Shown here piece after piece: positions 28,501 to 43,500 of a stretch of DNA of 64,000 nucleotides (its first letter is position 1; every line of letters starts with the position of its first letter). Source of the DNA: Fasciola hepatica (Eukaryota; Platyhelminthes; Trematoda; Plagiorchiida; Fasciolidae); the NCBI GenBank assembly GCA_948099385.1, contig CANUEZ040000183.1, forward strand, positions 4,402,001-4,466,000, written 5' to 3'. The notes below the pieces were generated by a model. The model made no database searches. It had not been told where the DNA came from and was given only the letters and a program-made list of their open reading frames with translations. Made by a program: the position numbers and the translations under genes.

Positions 28501-31500
28501 AATTTAAGAACCTTGCGGGGTTCTTAAACTTTTTCTCAAGGCTCTCATACTGTGACGCGGGGCTCTTAAAGTACGGGAAATATTGTAGAACAACTAACAA
28601 CCAACCCCAGGGTGTGATGAATTTGTCAGGTTACCCAAACTGAAAGAGTATGACAGAAGAAAAAAAACTGGTGGGTAACGGTTGGAAGATGAGTAAGGGT
28701 GGTCAGTCGATGACATGGAAGGAAGCTATGAAAAGCCTAACTAGTGGACTTGACCATGTAGAAAGTGCTAGACTTCCTGGGTGGGGTCCGAGAGACCCTC
28801 CCGCTATATGGTTAGATACGTTGGGGGATATGGCTAGATCAGTGGCGCTCTTGCATTCACAAACTTAATTAATCGACTTAATTCCATTAACTTAGTTCTC
28901 CTCTCATTCCTTTCATACTTTTTTCTCCTTCACTATTTCCTTGAGGTTGCCGCTAGGAGATAGCAACCAAGGCCACCGCACCCAGTGCATGGTTAGTGGC
29001 TGTCTGAACTGAACTGAACTGAACTGGCCGTCTCTAACTCGCCGTGACCCTCTTCTTGAAATATTGTACTACTACTATTTAGAAAAGAGGGATTAAAACA
29101 ATACAGTAAATTTGCCACACCTAACCTGTTTAGACCTAACGTGGGTCTACACCATAAGTCTTAGGATCAGGTTTCGGTTATCCTTATTGAGGCAGCGGGC
29201 CATCCATTGTACTCATGTGCAAACACGAAATAAAAAAGGTTCAATCCCGTCTATTTTCATTTCCAGCTTTGCTACAAAGGGTGTTCTACCGAACAAACGG
29301 TGGAGTTGAACTCCTCCCAGGAAAAATAGATTTTTTAGTTGGAATACGCCAATGACAACGCCTTACCGAGTAATAACACACAGGTAATGGAACATTTCCC
29401 ATGAACTGCACGACTACAAAGAATTCCATACTGCATCGGTCGTCGCGCAGGCTAATCAGGACCGCGCTGCCCATTGCATCGAGCGGGGTGGGTAGTGATA
29501 AGTGTGCTACTGCTCAGAGTTCCCTCTCTGTTATTCAACCTTTGTCTTATGTCCCTAACCATCCCTCTTTGCCCCATCTATCCACCCATAATGCTCCCAT
29601 TGATAACACGGTCGATACTCGCAACGATTCACTGTCAAATAGTGTCGGGAATAATCCTCTAACTGGTAACTCACATTTTCTCAAGCCCCGTCAGCCTCTG
29701 AATCTCGGCTCCTTCAACGTGCGTACACTCATGCAGGCCGGTCAGCAGGCGTGCCTAGCCCTCACAATGAACTCTCTGAAGATTGATGTTTGCTGCTTAA
29801 GCGAAACGCGTATCCAGGATTCGAGCAATGTAATTCAGCTAACTGCTCCTAGTATCTCATCGAGGTATATTCTGCGCACCTCAGGAGACGAAGCAGCTAG
29901 AGCTGTGGGTCAACGTGGTGTAGGAATTGTCTTGACTGACAAGGCTGAGGCTGCCCTATTAGACTGGATCCCTGTTAACAGTCGTTTATGTGCTGTGAGA
30001 CTCCAAGGGTCAGTCGGCGTTCGAAAGGATAGTTGTGTTAAACGCAATTTGTTCGTGATCTCGGCGTACGCCCCAACGGAATGCAGCTCAGACTTGCAGA
30101 AAGATGAGTTCTATGATGCCCTCGCCACTCTCGTTCGCAGCAGTAAAGGTTCCGACATTGTAGTGCTAGCTGGTGACTTCAATGCACAAGTTGGCAAACT
30201 CAGTGTGTCAGAAGCCTGTTTAGGTGGGCGTTGTGCTTTACCCGCTAAGCGCACAGATAACGGGGATAGGCTTCTCCAATTTTGTGCAGACAATCGATTG
30301 TTCTTGTCTAGCACAAATTTCCGACACAGCTCGCGTCGCACAGTGACGTGGCGCTCTAACTCTACAGGTACTTTTAGTCAAATTGACCATATCGCCGTAA
30401 GCTACCGGTGGCGCAGTTCTGTTCAGAACTGTAGATCTTACTGGTCCACGTACGTAGAGTCGGACCATGCCTTAGTTTTAATGCGATTATCTCTCCAGCT
30501 CCATGGCCATCGTCGCAAACCGCAAACCCGATTAGCCGTGCAACGTTTGTGTGATCCAGACGTTTGCACCCGTTATGAGCAGAAGTTAGCACATGAGCTA
30601 GGATCCACGGAGAACAGTAATGTAGATGAGCATTGGTCTCATATCAAACAGGCGATGCACTTTGCAGCAGGTTTTGCCTGTGGTCCTCGATCCGTTGTCC
30701 ATCAAAGACACTGGATCTCGCAAGAGTCGCTGAGTATAATGGAGCAAAAGCGTCAGCTTTCGAACCGTAAGGAGATGAATAAGATGCGGAGAAAGCTGCA
30801 AAGACAAGTTACGCGAAGCCTTAAGAAGGATCGCGAAAATTGGTGGGTCAATGTAGCCGAAGAAATGGAAGTGGCAGCTGCTTCAGGTAACAGTCAAAGA
30901 CTGTTCAAACTTATTCGTGACACCAGTGGACGGCGAACTCAGGTCAGTGAAGCGATTTGCAGTAGGGATGGAGAACCCATCCATAACAAACAGCAAAGGC
31001 TTGACCGATGGGCCGAGTACTTCAAGGAACAGTTTAGCTGGCCGCACGCTAGTGTAGTTACTCCCGTGTCAACAACTGTGACTTCTTGGGTGATATCACT
31101 TGAGCCCTCATCAGAAGTAGAAGTAGAGTCATGTATTCGATTACTAAGGCGGGGGAAAGCGGCAGGTCCCGACGAACTTCCTCCAGTTCTTTTCAAACTG
31201 GGTGGTGAGGCATTGATAAAATCACTAACCGCCTTGCTCCGTGACATTTGGAACGCGGAGCGTATTCCGTTAATATGGAGCGAGTCATTGATTGTTCCCA
31301 TCTTCAAGAAGGGAATACGCAATGACTGCAGTAATCATCGTGGGATTAGCTTAATCCCGATAGTCGCCAAAGTATTAGCTTCGATTTTGCTGCACCGTCT
31401 TACACCGGCTCGCGAGAGGAATGTCCGCGAACAGCAGGCAGGATTCCGCCCAGGTCGAGGATGCATCGACCAGATTTTTACTCTTCGCCGACTACTTGAA

Positions 31501-34500
31501 ACGCGTCACACGCACCGCCGACCAACAATAATGCTTTTCTTAGACCTGAAAGGCGCCTTCGATTCAGTTGATCGAACATCGCTTTTCAGTACTCTTCATC
31601 GAAAAGGTATGCCCCAGAAGTTCGTGAACCTAATGAGATCATTGTATTCTCATACTTCTGGCCGCGTAAGGGTTTACGGTGAACTATCCGGTCGGTTCGA
31701 AACGACCAGTGGTGTTCGGCAGGGATGCCCTTTGTCTCCATTCCTTTTTAACTTCGTCATGGACGAAATAATGGAGAGTGCGCTGCAAAATCTTCAGGAT
31801 GTAGGCGTCAAGCTAGGAAATAGTGAAAAGCTATGTGACCTGGATTACGCAGACGACGTTGTCTGCTTGTTCGAATCCACGGAACATGCTCAGCGTGCAC
31901 TAGATAATGTCGCAAGAGCTGTAGCTCCATTCGGCATGCGTTTTGCACCTTCAAAGTGCAAGATGATGTTACAAGACTGGACGTCAACGATTCCGAGCTT
32001 GATGCTCGACGGGGAGGTGCTGGCAGTTGTCGATCACTTCACCTACCTCGGTAGCTGCGTGACGACGGATGGGAGCACAGTAGTAGAGGTGAGTACGCGG
32101 ATATCCAAAGCTCGAGCGGCGTACGCTGGACTGAAGCACTTGTGGCGCCGATCCGATATTTCACTGAAGTTGAAAGGTCGTGTATACTGTGCCACTGTGC
32201 GTTCAGTTTTGTTGTACGGTTGCGAAACTTGGAGTCTGCGTGCTGAAGATATTCGTCGTCTTGAGGTTTTCGACCATCGATGTTTACGTAGTATCGCTAG
32301 GATTGGGTGGAATAGCCGAGTAAGCAACGATGAGGTAAGAAAGCGAGTATTGGGTACTAATTCAGAGAACGTTTTGTCACAGCGTATCCAACTTAGTAGA
32401 CTTCGTTGGTTGGGACACGTGTTATACATGGCAACACACACGTCTACCGTACCGTGTCCTATTCTCCGCCCCTCCCAGGGAGTGGAAGAGACCACGTGGA
32501 GGTCAACAGATGACGTGGCAGCGAGGAATGAGAAAATGTACAGCAGACTCAGGAAAAGTAGGTGCTTCACGTCTTCGTGGTTGGGGTCCAAAAGACCCGT
32601 CCACCAGTTGGCTGGAGACACTGAAGGATATGGCTGCGAACCGCGAACAGTGGAGATCGTGTTGTCACTTTCTATCGAATCAGAATGTTTGATCGGTGTA
32701 CGTTTGTACAGTTAGACTGTGTATTCCGTGTGTTGGCTACTAGGGCATTCTTTTCTTTTCCCACCCATATAGGTCCACTCCCTGTCCATCTTGTATATTC
32801 ATACTTTTTAATTCAACGTGCAACATGGTGAGAAAGGCAGTGGTCAGTGGGGCTTGCCCTACTGTTTAACGCTGTACGATGATGATGATGATGGTAATGG
32901 AACACGTTTTGGACCGCTTGGCGATTGAGGCCTCCATATATTGTATATGTCTTGCTCGCTTCCCTGTGGATTGTTTTTAGAAAACTGGTAGAAGCCTGTG
33001 TGTTGATTCTTTTTGGTCATCAAGTAATCTTCATTCTTAGCTCAAACCATTTTTGTGTACCGACATTTCGTTTTGCTCGCCGCATATTATTGACCATATT
33101 TCTGCTTTTTCCCAGTCGCCATTTGCGTGGTACCTTTCTTTCCAACCGCTGCTTAGATGTTCTGTGTCTATTGATATGAAACGATTTTCCGTTAAAAGTG
33201 GTCGTTCTATCTGAGATTTGAACCGCAGACCTTTCGGGGTCTCGCCTAACATCCTACCTTTCCGTCAATCCGGCCACTTCGGATGGTCGGCCAATCGTGT
33301 CCTGCCACATGCACGCACCCCACTGGTCTTCATCTGTCTCCCTTTCTGATCTCCATTTAGCGCAAGCGCGCAGTCTGACTTTGAAACGCCATCAAACCGT
33401 ACGCTGCCTGCTGCTCTCTGTAAGCTATGTCCGTTTTCTCATTTGCGTGCATTTCTTGCAGTTATTCATCATTAGACTGCCCATGTTGTCTGTTTCTGAC
33501 CAAGACTGCCGTTCTATCACAACTGATCGTATGTTCTGCTTGAAATTATATTAATATTTGCATTCAGTACCAGTTCCAACCGATATAACTGTATATTGAA
33601 CGCCGCTGCCCCAACATGGTGTAATCTATATTTGCTGCTGTTTCACCGTTCATAAACCTATTCGATCTGTCTTCACGGTTTCTGATTGACCTTCGTCACA
33701 TTGGGACTGCGTAAGATCGAGTGATCAATACTGTGGGATCCGTAGGAATCCGGGATTCTACACTATGCATGCACTCATACTTTATGGCGAGCAGTTAAAA
33801 TTATCCAATATCTTTAAGTACATCGGTAGTTACACTGCAGCAGGAGATGGTGTTGACGAGACCATAGCATGGAGAGCGGAGGCCAGAATGGCATCCGTGA
33901 ACCTCTGTGAATTGTGGCACCGCAGAGACATCTGTTTCTCATTGAAGAGACGGGTCTAGAATGACAGTGCAATGTATCGCCATAATGTTGGGATCCTGAC
34001 TGCTTCGCACCGAGGACGCTCGGCGACTTTTTCGTTTGATCACTGTCTCCGAAGCACTGCTCGCGTTTGGTGGGAAAACTGCTTGAGCAACAATGAGGTT
34101 CGTCAACGTGTGTGGGTGTGAATATCCACTCGATGACCGAATTAATCACTGTACATCGCCTCCGACGGCTGACACGTTTTGCACATGTTTGTCCATAGCT
34201 TGCCTTACCGTGCGTTGTTTGCGCCGTCCTGAGTATGGTTGGAAGATGGGACGTGGCGGTCAGACCATGAAACGGCATCGAAGTATAAAGAACTTGAGTT
34301 CAGCTCTGGCCTCGGTGCATTCCGAGTCACCATTTGAGGCCCTACAGATAAGTAGTACCGCTGCTTCGAGACATTATGAGATACGGTTCAGAAATGAAAC
34401 CAGTTACACAAATGCTGTGCGGCGTTTTGTGAACCTCTGATGCTTCTTGTTACAGAAGAACATTACCACTGAAAAAAGGAAAAATACTTTGTTCATATAC

Positions 34501-37500
34501 ATTATCATCCTGTTGTAAATCCCTTTACTCTATATGTACAGTGTGTCCAAAAAAATTGGGATTATCTCAATTCGATTGAACAAACGCAAACAATGCTGTT
34601 GCCGATCCTCTGACTGACAGCATTCAACACGATTTCTATCACTAAACTAGTGTCCATTGTATATTTCTGGCTTGAAAATTAGTAGTATAAACTGGAATTT
34701 GATCGTATGTCAGGATTTCGACCAAATTAAGGTGATCCCGCTTTTTGGACAGACCATACACATGCATCAGATCAAATCTTACAGGTATCAAACACTTCTA
34801 ACGCTCAATTCATCTTAAAATCTACCAAACAAAACTTCAAAAATGAAAAAAACTAATGTTTAGTATTCAGCATTAAAGAGTTGCCGGAAATGATTGCAAC
34901 CAGCCAACATTTTGATTGCCTGCTTTGAAGCAGACTACCCTCTGTAACCGAAAAGTCAGCTAATAACAAATGATCCCGAAAACCATGTTAAAACAAAAGA
35001 TTTTCCCATAAAATATCACAGCGTATTGTTTTTTACATACTGTTAACCACACTCACTTTATTACTGTTAACGATTAGCCACGCACTTGTGCTCCGGATTT
35101 GGTTGTTAACTCGCAGCACCGTCGAATCGAGGGCAAAATGATTAGAAGTATAAAGAGCAGGAAAGTGATAGGTGAAAATCATAGCCGCGACACCTAGCCC
35201 TGTAACCTGATGTCTTCAAACATCCGGTGAATGGCTTTTGCGAGCTCAACCCGGAAGATCAACACATCTTACGCGGTAAAGTCTATTGGTTGGAGTTTTC
35301 TTAACTCTTTGGCGCATCATGGACTGATCTGCTTGACTGATTCTCTAACCTCCAACTGCCTCGGAGAACGATGTGCATCGAGGAAGTCTACCTGTGGGCG
35401 TGAGCATTACATGCACAACTATCTACGCCACAACCATTTCGCTACACTAAGAAAAAGTACCGATTTACGGTCATGATACCTTCAAATAAGTGAACTTAAG
35501 CCGAGAACACTAACAGTGAATCTGGCATAAATTTCAGTCATACAGTCACAATGCGAACCACCTCAGTTGTCCGTTCCGCTGAATGTTTTTCGATCAACTT
35601 TATCAGAGAAAGAGGGATCAGTAAAAGAGGCAAAAACACTCATTCGGATTTACTTCACCTGATGCAGCAGACCACAGGTCACCTTGGCTGGCACAATGGA
35701 GCCATTTTTCATATGTTGTTGAATTTCTTCACGATACGGGGAGTCTGAGCCCTCACAGGCCTTACGTAACAATTCGCCCGCGGAAAGGTGAACAAATCCG
35801 TGGTCCTGAGAAAAGAGAAGATCCGGGGAGAGGAGTTTGAATTACATGGAATCAATTTCATTTACGACAAACTGAAGAACTGAAGACCGCTGTTAAACAT
35901 TCACACTTAAAAAACATTCTTTTTACTTCTTTTATGATTATACCATAGAGCGCATTTATTGAAGAGGGTCGTGGCCAATGAAAGGTTATTAAATGGGGAA
36001 GTGATCGGCGGTGGGAGGAATTGGACCCGGGCCCAAAAGATCAAAACGCTCGTGATGATAACCGTTAAAACTAATATTTGCGGTCGTGAAATACAAGAGA
36101 ATCATGTTTATTCTCGATCTCGCGTAGAACTCTTCAAGGGTGATGAAATATTCCCGTTTTCAATCAGATACACGATTTGCAATAAAATAAGTAAACCATG
36201 TGATCCAAAACAGTTTACTGGTCCTATTTTGATGATACATTTTGGGCAAGAGAACCAAAAGAAGATGAAAACTCCACAGTCTGATAGCTCTAGGGAGTAA
36301 ACATGAGGGCCACTGCATTGAGGATCGAGACGTTATTGGCCGCTTCTATGAAACGATGATACTGTCCACTCCGGCTTCACCGGATGCTGCGGTCGACCAA
36401 GTCAGGACCCCGCGCCAACTTTTCCATTCGAGGGTGCACTTCTATTTATTGCACCATCAAGTGAGGCCTGAAAGGCCTGCTTTCTTGCGCGATTCATGGG
36501 ATTTATTAACGGAAATAATAAAACTTATCAACCCAAGCGAGTTAACACGATAACAAAGTGAGTGGCGTTTACATGTGAGTTGGATTTCCGCCGGAATCGA
36601 CAGTTACCCACATTTGGATCGATTCAATATTCGTGAGATCTGCAAAAAGCGGGGTTAATACAGTGCGCGACAAAAGTATAAGACCATCTCATTTTTTCGC
36701 ATAATTCCGTTTCTGTCTCCTCTCACAAAACCATATCTGGTCAGAACGATCGAATGCACGGTACCACACGGGATACCAAATATCAAAACGAAGCTATGTA
36801 CTATCTGCTAGAGCAGAAAACGTGAAAAAACCAGGGCGATAGAAGCATAGGACGCTCTCGGCTTGGATTCTATAGTTGTTACTTAAAATCGTACGCAACT
36901 GCCGTTCTGCTTGAAGGCCGCCTCGGTACATCTGGACATACTTCTCACAAGACCGGTGACTGTCCCTTGGTCAGTACTCCTCAATTCTTGCTTCACAGCG
37001 GTTATTAATTCACTATTTGACTTGTGAGCCACGGAATACTTGTACACCTGGCAAGCAAGTATGCCCCCAAAGGTTCTAAATCACACTTAGACCTGGGCTG
37101 CAGACCGGCCACTGCATGGCCTTGATCCCAAGGAACAATAGCCAACATTTTGTAATATGTAAACAGTGGACAGAAGCCCCATCATGTTGCAGTATGGTGT
37201 CATCTTGTAATTTACGGGTCAGTAGCGGAAGCAAAACTGTTCCAACGGAATCTTGTATACCCTCGAGTATAAATAGCTCAATTTGGCTGTTGGCTGAGAA
37301 GGTTCTCTGAACCATCACTGATCACTTGTCGTTGTTTCTTTGACGGAAAATCTTTACCTCTTTTTCTGATATTGTAGCGGTAATGATTCCACGCATCCGG
37401 TCCATTCAGATTATTTTTTCGTCAATGAAGTAGACATTTTTCCACCTGTTTGTCCACACTACGCGTTTTAGCCCATGGTAAGGGTTGTTCGCTAGGCAGT

Positions 37501-40500
37501 GGTGTGAAAGTTATATGTATTTTCGTTTGTGTGCACTGAATCCACTGTACAACTTTGAGTGTTCTTTGTAACGTCTGCTTCGAAACACTGACTCTCATCA
37601 AAGCTTCCAACGTTGACAGGGAATACGCGTTATTGGAAGACAGATCCATTAATCCGCGTTCGTCCGACTTCATTAGTACTTTGGGATGACCCATTCGCTT
37701 TTAAGGTTCACATTGTTCATTACGTTCCAAATACCATCCAATGACGTTTCTCGATCTTCCGCGTAGTTCTGCGATTTCATGCAACCTGAGTCCCACTGGG
37801 TAGAAAACAGATACATCATCTTTCTCGCAATCTCTTGATTTCAGTTTGTGTGGCAATGCGTAGTGTGTAAATGCAACCAACGCGAATGATGGTCGCAAAT
37901 AGGATGCATTACGTGCTCCAGTGCACGTGACTCACGTGATTCCGGCTTCTATGGCTGTCACTCGCCGACCCCACAGAACGAACTAACCACCCCGTCGGCA
38001 GGCTTAAAAGTCCGTCCGGTTTTCAGAAATCTCCTACGCAACAGTGCGTAAAATTACGGGTTCTATGCTTTTGTCACCCTCGTTTTTCATGTTTTTTTTT
38101 GCTCTGAAATTTGCAATGCCGTATTGTACCGCGCATTCAGTCGTTCTGACTTGATATGGTTTCGTGAGCGAAAACAGAGACGGAAATATGGGGAAAAATT
38201 GAAGTGGTCTTATACTTTTGTCTTACACTGTAGCAAGTCATGTCTTCGAGTAAGTCTACCCATAGGCTTTTATGACGACATCCCTTTCGCGTCCGTTGGA
38301 TTTGATTCGACCCGACTCATTTGGTTAATCGGAATCGGTATGCTCCGAAATTTGAAGCTTTCTCTCTACCTGAACAGATCGGCTGAATGATCGAAGGCTT
38401 CTAATGAGATAGCAATATACTACAGTGGGAATCATTCCTCGTCAACTTAACTCCTCCAATGAAAACTGCCACTCATTATCCACTGAGGTGGACTTGAGCT
38501 CGAATGAGAAGTTAGTGGCTGAGAAAATTACAACAGGAATTTTATTGCAGTTTGAGCACCCAATTCTCCATCACCTGCAGGGTTTTCTGTCTTCATTCAG
38601 TCGCATTATTTCTCACCTGTGTATATTTATCAGTCATTAAGTACATTCTGCTTGAATTTTGTGTAAAGGACTTTACGAGTGTGGTCTCATTTTAAGCTCT
38701 AATTGTTAAATGTACAGCCCATTTTCCCAAGGGTTTGACTCTCCTCTTTCAAGAAACTTATAGGAACTTTTGAAGTAAATTAAGCATTCGCCTTGGGCCC
38801 CTAACCTTATCATTCAAACCACTGAACCTTTCCGCTATGTCTCTACACAGTTTGCCACAATTTATTCACTTTACCAATGGGTCAACTCTATCGACCGAAA
38901 CACTTCGATGCTGATTCCAGCGATCCTTCGTCAGCTGAAGTCTGGGATCACTGGTTTCGCACACGTAAATCGTTCCTAACTAGCAGTGCTTCTTCAGAAG
39001 ACGACAAACTAGAAATCTTCGTTGTTTGTGTAGCTCCTAACGTGCACGATCACATCGCTGGATGGAAAGCTTGAAATCGCTCTGGATATCTTTGAAAAGC
39101 TCTACGTGAAGCCAACAAATGTGATATTTGCACGACACATGCTGTCTTCATCCAAACAAGAAGCGGCGCAGAGTTTTGATCAATTGTTCCAAAAGTCGCT
39201 CGCAAAAGATTGCCATTTAAATTCCATTACAACGAACAGAATCAGAGTGATTCTATACGAGATAAGAATCTCGTATAGAATCATACATAATGATTCCGTA
39301 TGCAGGGTGAACGTTCAAACCACTGAAAATTATGCAAGCATTGTACAGCCGATTCATCCCAGACAGGAATCATCAGCAGTGCACACCTGAGCCTCAACGG
39401 GAACTCGAACCCAGGAGGAACGATTATGAGCCGAACAAATTAATCACAAGGCTATCCAGGTTGGCTCTCAATGGTTCATTGGACTCACAGCACCCTTCCG
39501 ACACTGGCTTCGAATGTGAGCAGAGTATTTCCCAAACAGCTAGCGACTCCTATGCTGGACGGCGGTTCTGTGGAGGCCTATGTACAATGAAGGTATTCTT
39601 TGAAACAACCTACAGAGCATGGCTACCATGGCAGAATAGTAGATTAAATGTTTGCCTAATATGATTCATTATTCAGTATGGTATCGCTCTGATCATGATG
39701 GCTGTGTGCACTGCTCGACTGAATCGCAGTCAGCAGTCATCTGTGTGCGGTTCGGTTGGATGGTTCCGTGCATGTCAAAAACACTAGACTGAAGCGACGA
39801 TGCCTGTTTGTCGTTTCTGTGAATATCCCAACTGACTGTAGCTCTCCTGAGGCTAAAGACGAATTCTACCAAGATTCGCCCCAACTGCTCCGCAGCGTGC
39901 GCTCTACGGACATCATGGTTGTTGCTGGTAATATTAATGTTCAAGCTGGAAGCCTGGAAGAGACGAAGAGAAACAAAAGGCTGACTTGGCGTTCCAGTCG
40001 ACAGAACCGATAATGGTGATCGACTCATCTAACTATGTTCCGTCCATGGACTATTCCTAACAAGTACGGATTTTTGGCACAAAAAGCGGCACCGACTAAC
40101 CTGGCGTACCCCTGCGCCCTCACAACGTTGGACTCAGATCGACCATATTGCTATCGGTTACCGCTGGCGCGGACCAATTCAAAACTGTCGATCATTTTGG
40201 TCCACGTATGTAGACACTGATTGTGCTCTTGTCCGCACGCGTTTCAGCCTACGCCTCGTCGCTGGCCGAAGCAACGCCAAAGCCAACCGTATCCAGCAGC
40301 TGCCGCTAGATGATAACCATCGATTTGCTTTCCAAGCAGAATTATCCGACAGGTTATCGATGCAATCTAATGCCCATGATCCAGAAGGGAGATGGACAGA
40401 GACCAAGCAGGCCCTACGTGAGGCTATTGGTGCTTCCCAAGGTCCAACAACCAGACACACACAGAAACAATGGGTATCTGCATTCTCAGTTGCAATGTTG

Positions 40501-43500
40501 GATACGCGCAGATCGATTCCTCCGGATTCCAGATATGACCATGCACAGAGATGCCTTAAGCGCCAACTGATTTGGAGCCTGAGAAACGATCTTGAGCAGT
40601 GGTGGATGGGGATGGAAAAAGCTGTGGCGATTGGTAACAGCCGCAACCTTTTCCGTCTGATCAGAAATACCCGTCCACGAAAGCCAGGTGTTGGTGAGCT
40701 GATCAAAGAGGCCAACGGCTCGCTGATTCAGACTCAGGAGCGTCGTCTAGTTAGCTGAGCGGAGCGTTTCGAGAAGAAGTTTAATTGACCTTTATTCACA
40801 ACAGGTTTCTAAGTAGCACCATGAATACAGCTCTGGTTGTAGATACCAATTCTCCGTCAGAAGCGGAGATTCTCCGTGAGACTAACTATTTTAAACAACA
40901 TAGGGCTGCTACCATCTATTTTGAAAACAGTGGCTCAACATTGTTTTTGGAGCCCACAAAACTCCTCGGTTTGCTATGGGAGAAACAACAAGTTCAAAAA
41001 AGCATGCGTGAATCGGAGATAGTACCGATTTTTAAGGCGACAGACCCTCCTGTGAAAACCACAGGGGAATAAGTCTGGTTAGTATCGTATTCAAACTGTT
41101 GTTCGTATTATTTTTCACCGCTTACCAACCCCTCGCGAACAATGCTCGAGCGAAAATCAATCTAGGTTCTGACCTATTCGAGGTTGTGTTGATCACATCT
41201 TCATTCTTTGACAAATTTTAGGGACATAGGCACACCTTCCGTAGGTCCATCATCTCCCTTTTTCCTGATCTTACAGCGGTCTTCGACTCAGTCGACCTCA
41301 CAGTTCTCTGGCGCTGCCTCTTGTTGAAGGGTGTACCCAACAAATTCATTCCCATCATGAAGTCCCTTCACATGAATATCCGAAGCCGACTTCGTGCTTA
41401 CGGTGATCCTTCACCCGAGTTCACCACGAAAAAGGTGTACGTCGGGGTTGCTCTCTCTCCTTTTCCCTTTAACTTTGTGTCTGATATGGTCCTACAGACC
41501 GCGCTTATGTCAGGTGAGGATGGTGGTATTGAGCTTTTCCGGGGTGGAAAGGTAACAGACCTCGAGTATGCGGACGTCATAGTTCTTTGAAGTGACGATC
41601 CAGGTAGGTTGCAAGCTTTTCTAGACGGCTTGACGGATTACATAGCGATGTTTGGTATGCGTTCTCCACCTTCGAAGTGCGAAATACCGCTGCAGAACTG
41701 GGTTGGTCCAACACCTAACCTTTCAGTATCTGGAGAAACCATATACCTGGTAGAGAAGTTCTGTTATCTGAGCAGCTGCACTTTACCGGGAGGTCAGATA
41801 TTGGATAAGGTGTCTTTGTGGATATAGAAAGCTCGTTTAAAATTTCTCAAATGGAGTTATCTGTGGCGTCGAGTGTATGCTGGAGCGGTCAGGCCAGTTG
41901 TGTATGGTTCGGAGACATGGCCACTACGGGTGGAGGATAGACGAATATTGTTGGTATTTGAACACCGATGTCTTCGTAGCATCGCACGAATATGGTGGGA
42001 ACACCGTGTGGGCAATGCTGAGATCCGGCAGAGTCTTAGGTCCACGGATAAAATCAATGAATGAAACACTGAAGCTCAACAAGCTAAGATGGTTGGGACG
42101 TGTTGCACACGTCCCCTGATGAGATCCCTCGGTATGCTTGTTTGCTGAGGTGGGTAACGGTTGGAAGATGAGTAAGGGTGGTCAGTCGATGACATGGAAG
42201 GAAGCTATGAAAAGCCTAACTAGTGGACTTGACCATGTAGAAAGTGCTAGACTTCCTGGGTGGGGTCCGAGAGACCCTCCCGCTATATGGTTAGATACGT
42301 TGGGGGATATGGCTAGATCAGTGGCGCTCTTGCATTCACAAACTTAATTAATCGACTTAATTCCATTACCTTAGTTCTCCTCTCATTCCTTTCATACTTT
42401 TTTCTCCTTCACTATCTCCTTGAGGTTGCCGCTAGGAGATAGCAACCAAGGCCACCGCACCCAGTGCATGTTTAGTGGCTGTCTGAACTGATCTGAACTG
42501 AACTGAACTGTGAAACAGCGATACAATGCATTCTATGTTCCTGAGTGGTTTGAACGTTCAAACTGCATGGCGAATCATGTGTGAAAATCTAAACTACCAC
42601 TCAAACTCGCATACGAGATTCATTTACAAGCGGCATACAACCCAGCAGTATCAGACAGCTCCTTCTGGAAATAAAAACGCTTGATCGCGAAACGACCTAT
42701 GAACTAACAAGATCTCTAGAAATGGAATATCAACAGTTTAGTGTCTTTTTTCCTATCCACTTCATTAATTATGCTGCCATACCTGACGCCGATATTAAGA
42801 AATACAAACTAGGCCTCAAGCCATGACGAAACTCAGTTACGGGAAGAAAGTATATCTGCGATAATCAATGCACGATGTTTCATTTGTGGATACTCTAGGC
42901 ACCTACGTCTTAAATGTTTAGTGAAAGACGATATCTGCAAACGCTGTGACAAGGCAGAGCATTTTTAGAAGACTTGCTGATCTAATCCCAACTCTAGGTT
43001 TTTTTTCTGCTAGCAGTTTTCTGACACCTAAAACAACACTCACTGCCGCTCCATCGAGCTTGACTAGCGTTGTCATAAACGTTTTTCTAAATGATGTCAT
43101 ACTCCAGGCTCTCACTGACACCGGAAGTTCCGATAGCTAAGTTTCTAACACTGGTTAGGAAATACGATCGAAAAGTAAAGTCTTCCAGCAATACTGTTTC
43201 TAAGGCTCCCACAAGTTTTAAAAGCCCCACTATTGGTCACTACTTTGTAAGTTTATTTTATGAAAATGTCAAACTTTTAGTTCTTACCAATCTTTGCGCT
43301 GACGTCCATCTCGGATATGATTTTCTACATTTTTATAGGAAATTAGAACTCCCCTTCTCTGGCAACAAAAACTCATCTTCAGCGTGTAATGTTGATGTTG
43401 CCGACATCGATCCCCCGTGTGTTCAGCAATCTCTCTCTTGATTGTTACTCGATAACGGCAAAATCTACTGAACACTCACCGTCAGAAGAATTATTCATCA

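Noticed and set aside
30111..32621. Antisense open frames inside the RTE family A ORF (for example 32043-32621)
   Set aside because: They are shadows of a long coding sequence on the opposite strand and have no domain signature.
42549..42565. GTTTGAACGTTCAAAC palindrome as a regulatory site
   Set aside because: Single palindrome in a decayed retrotransposon with no functional context; a loose match at 39308 could be chance.
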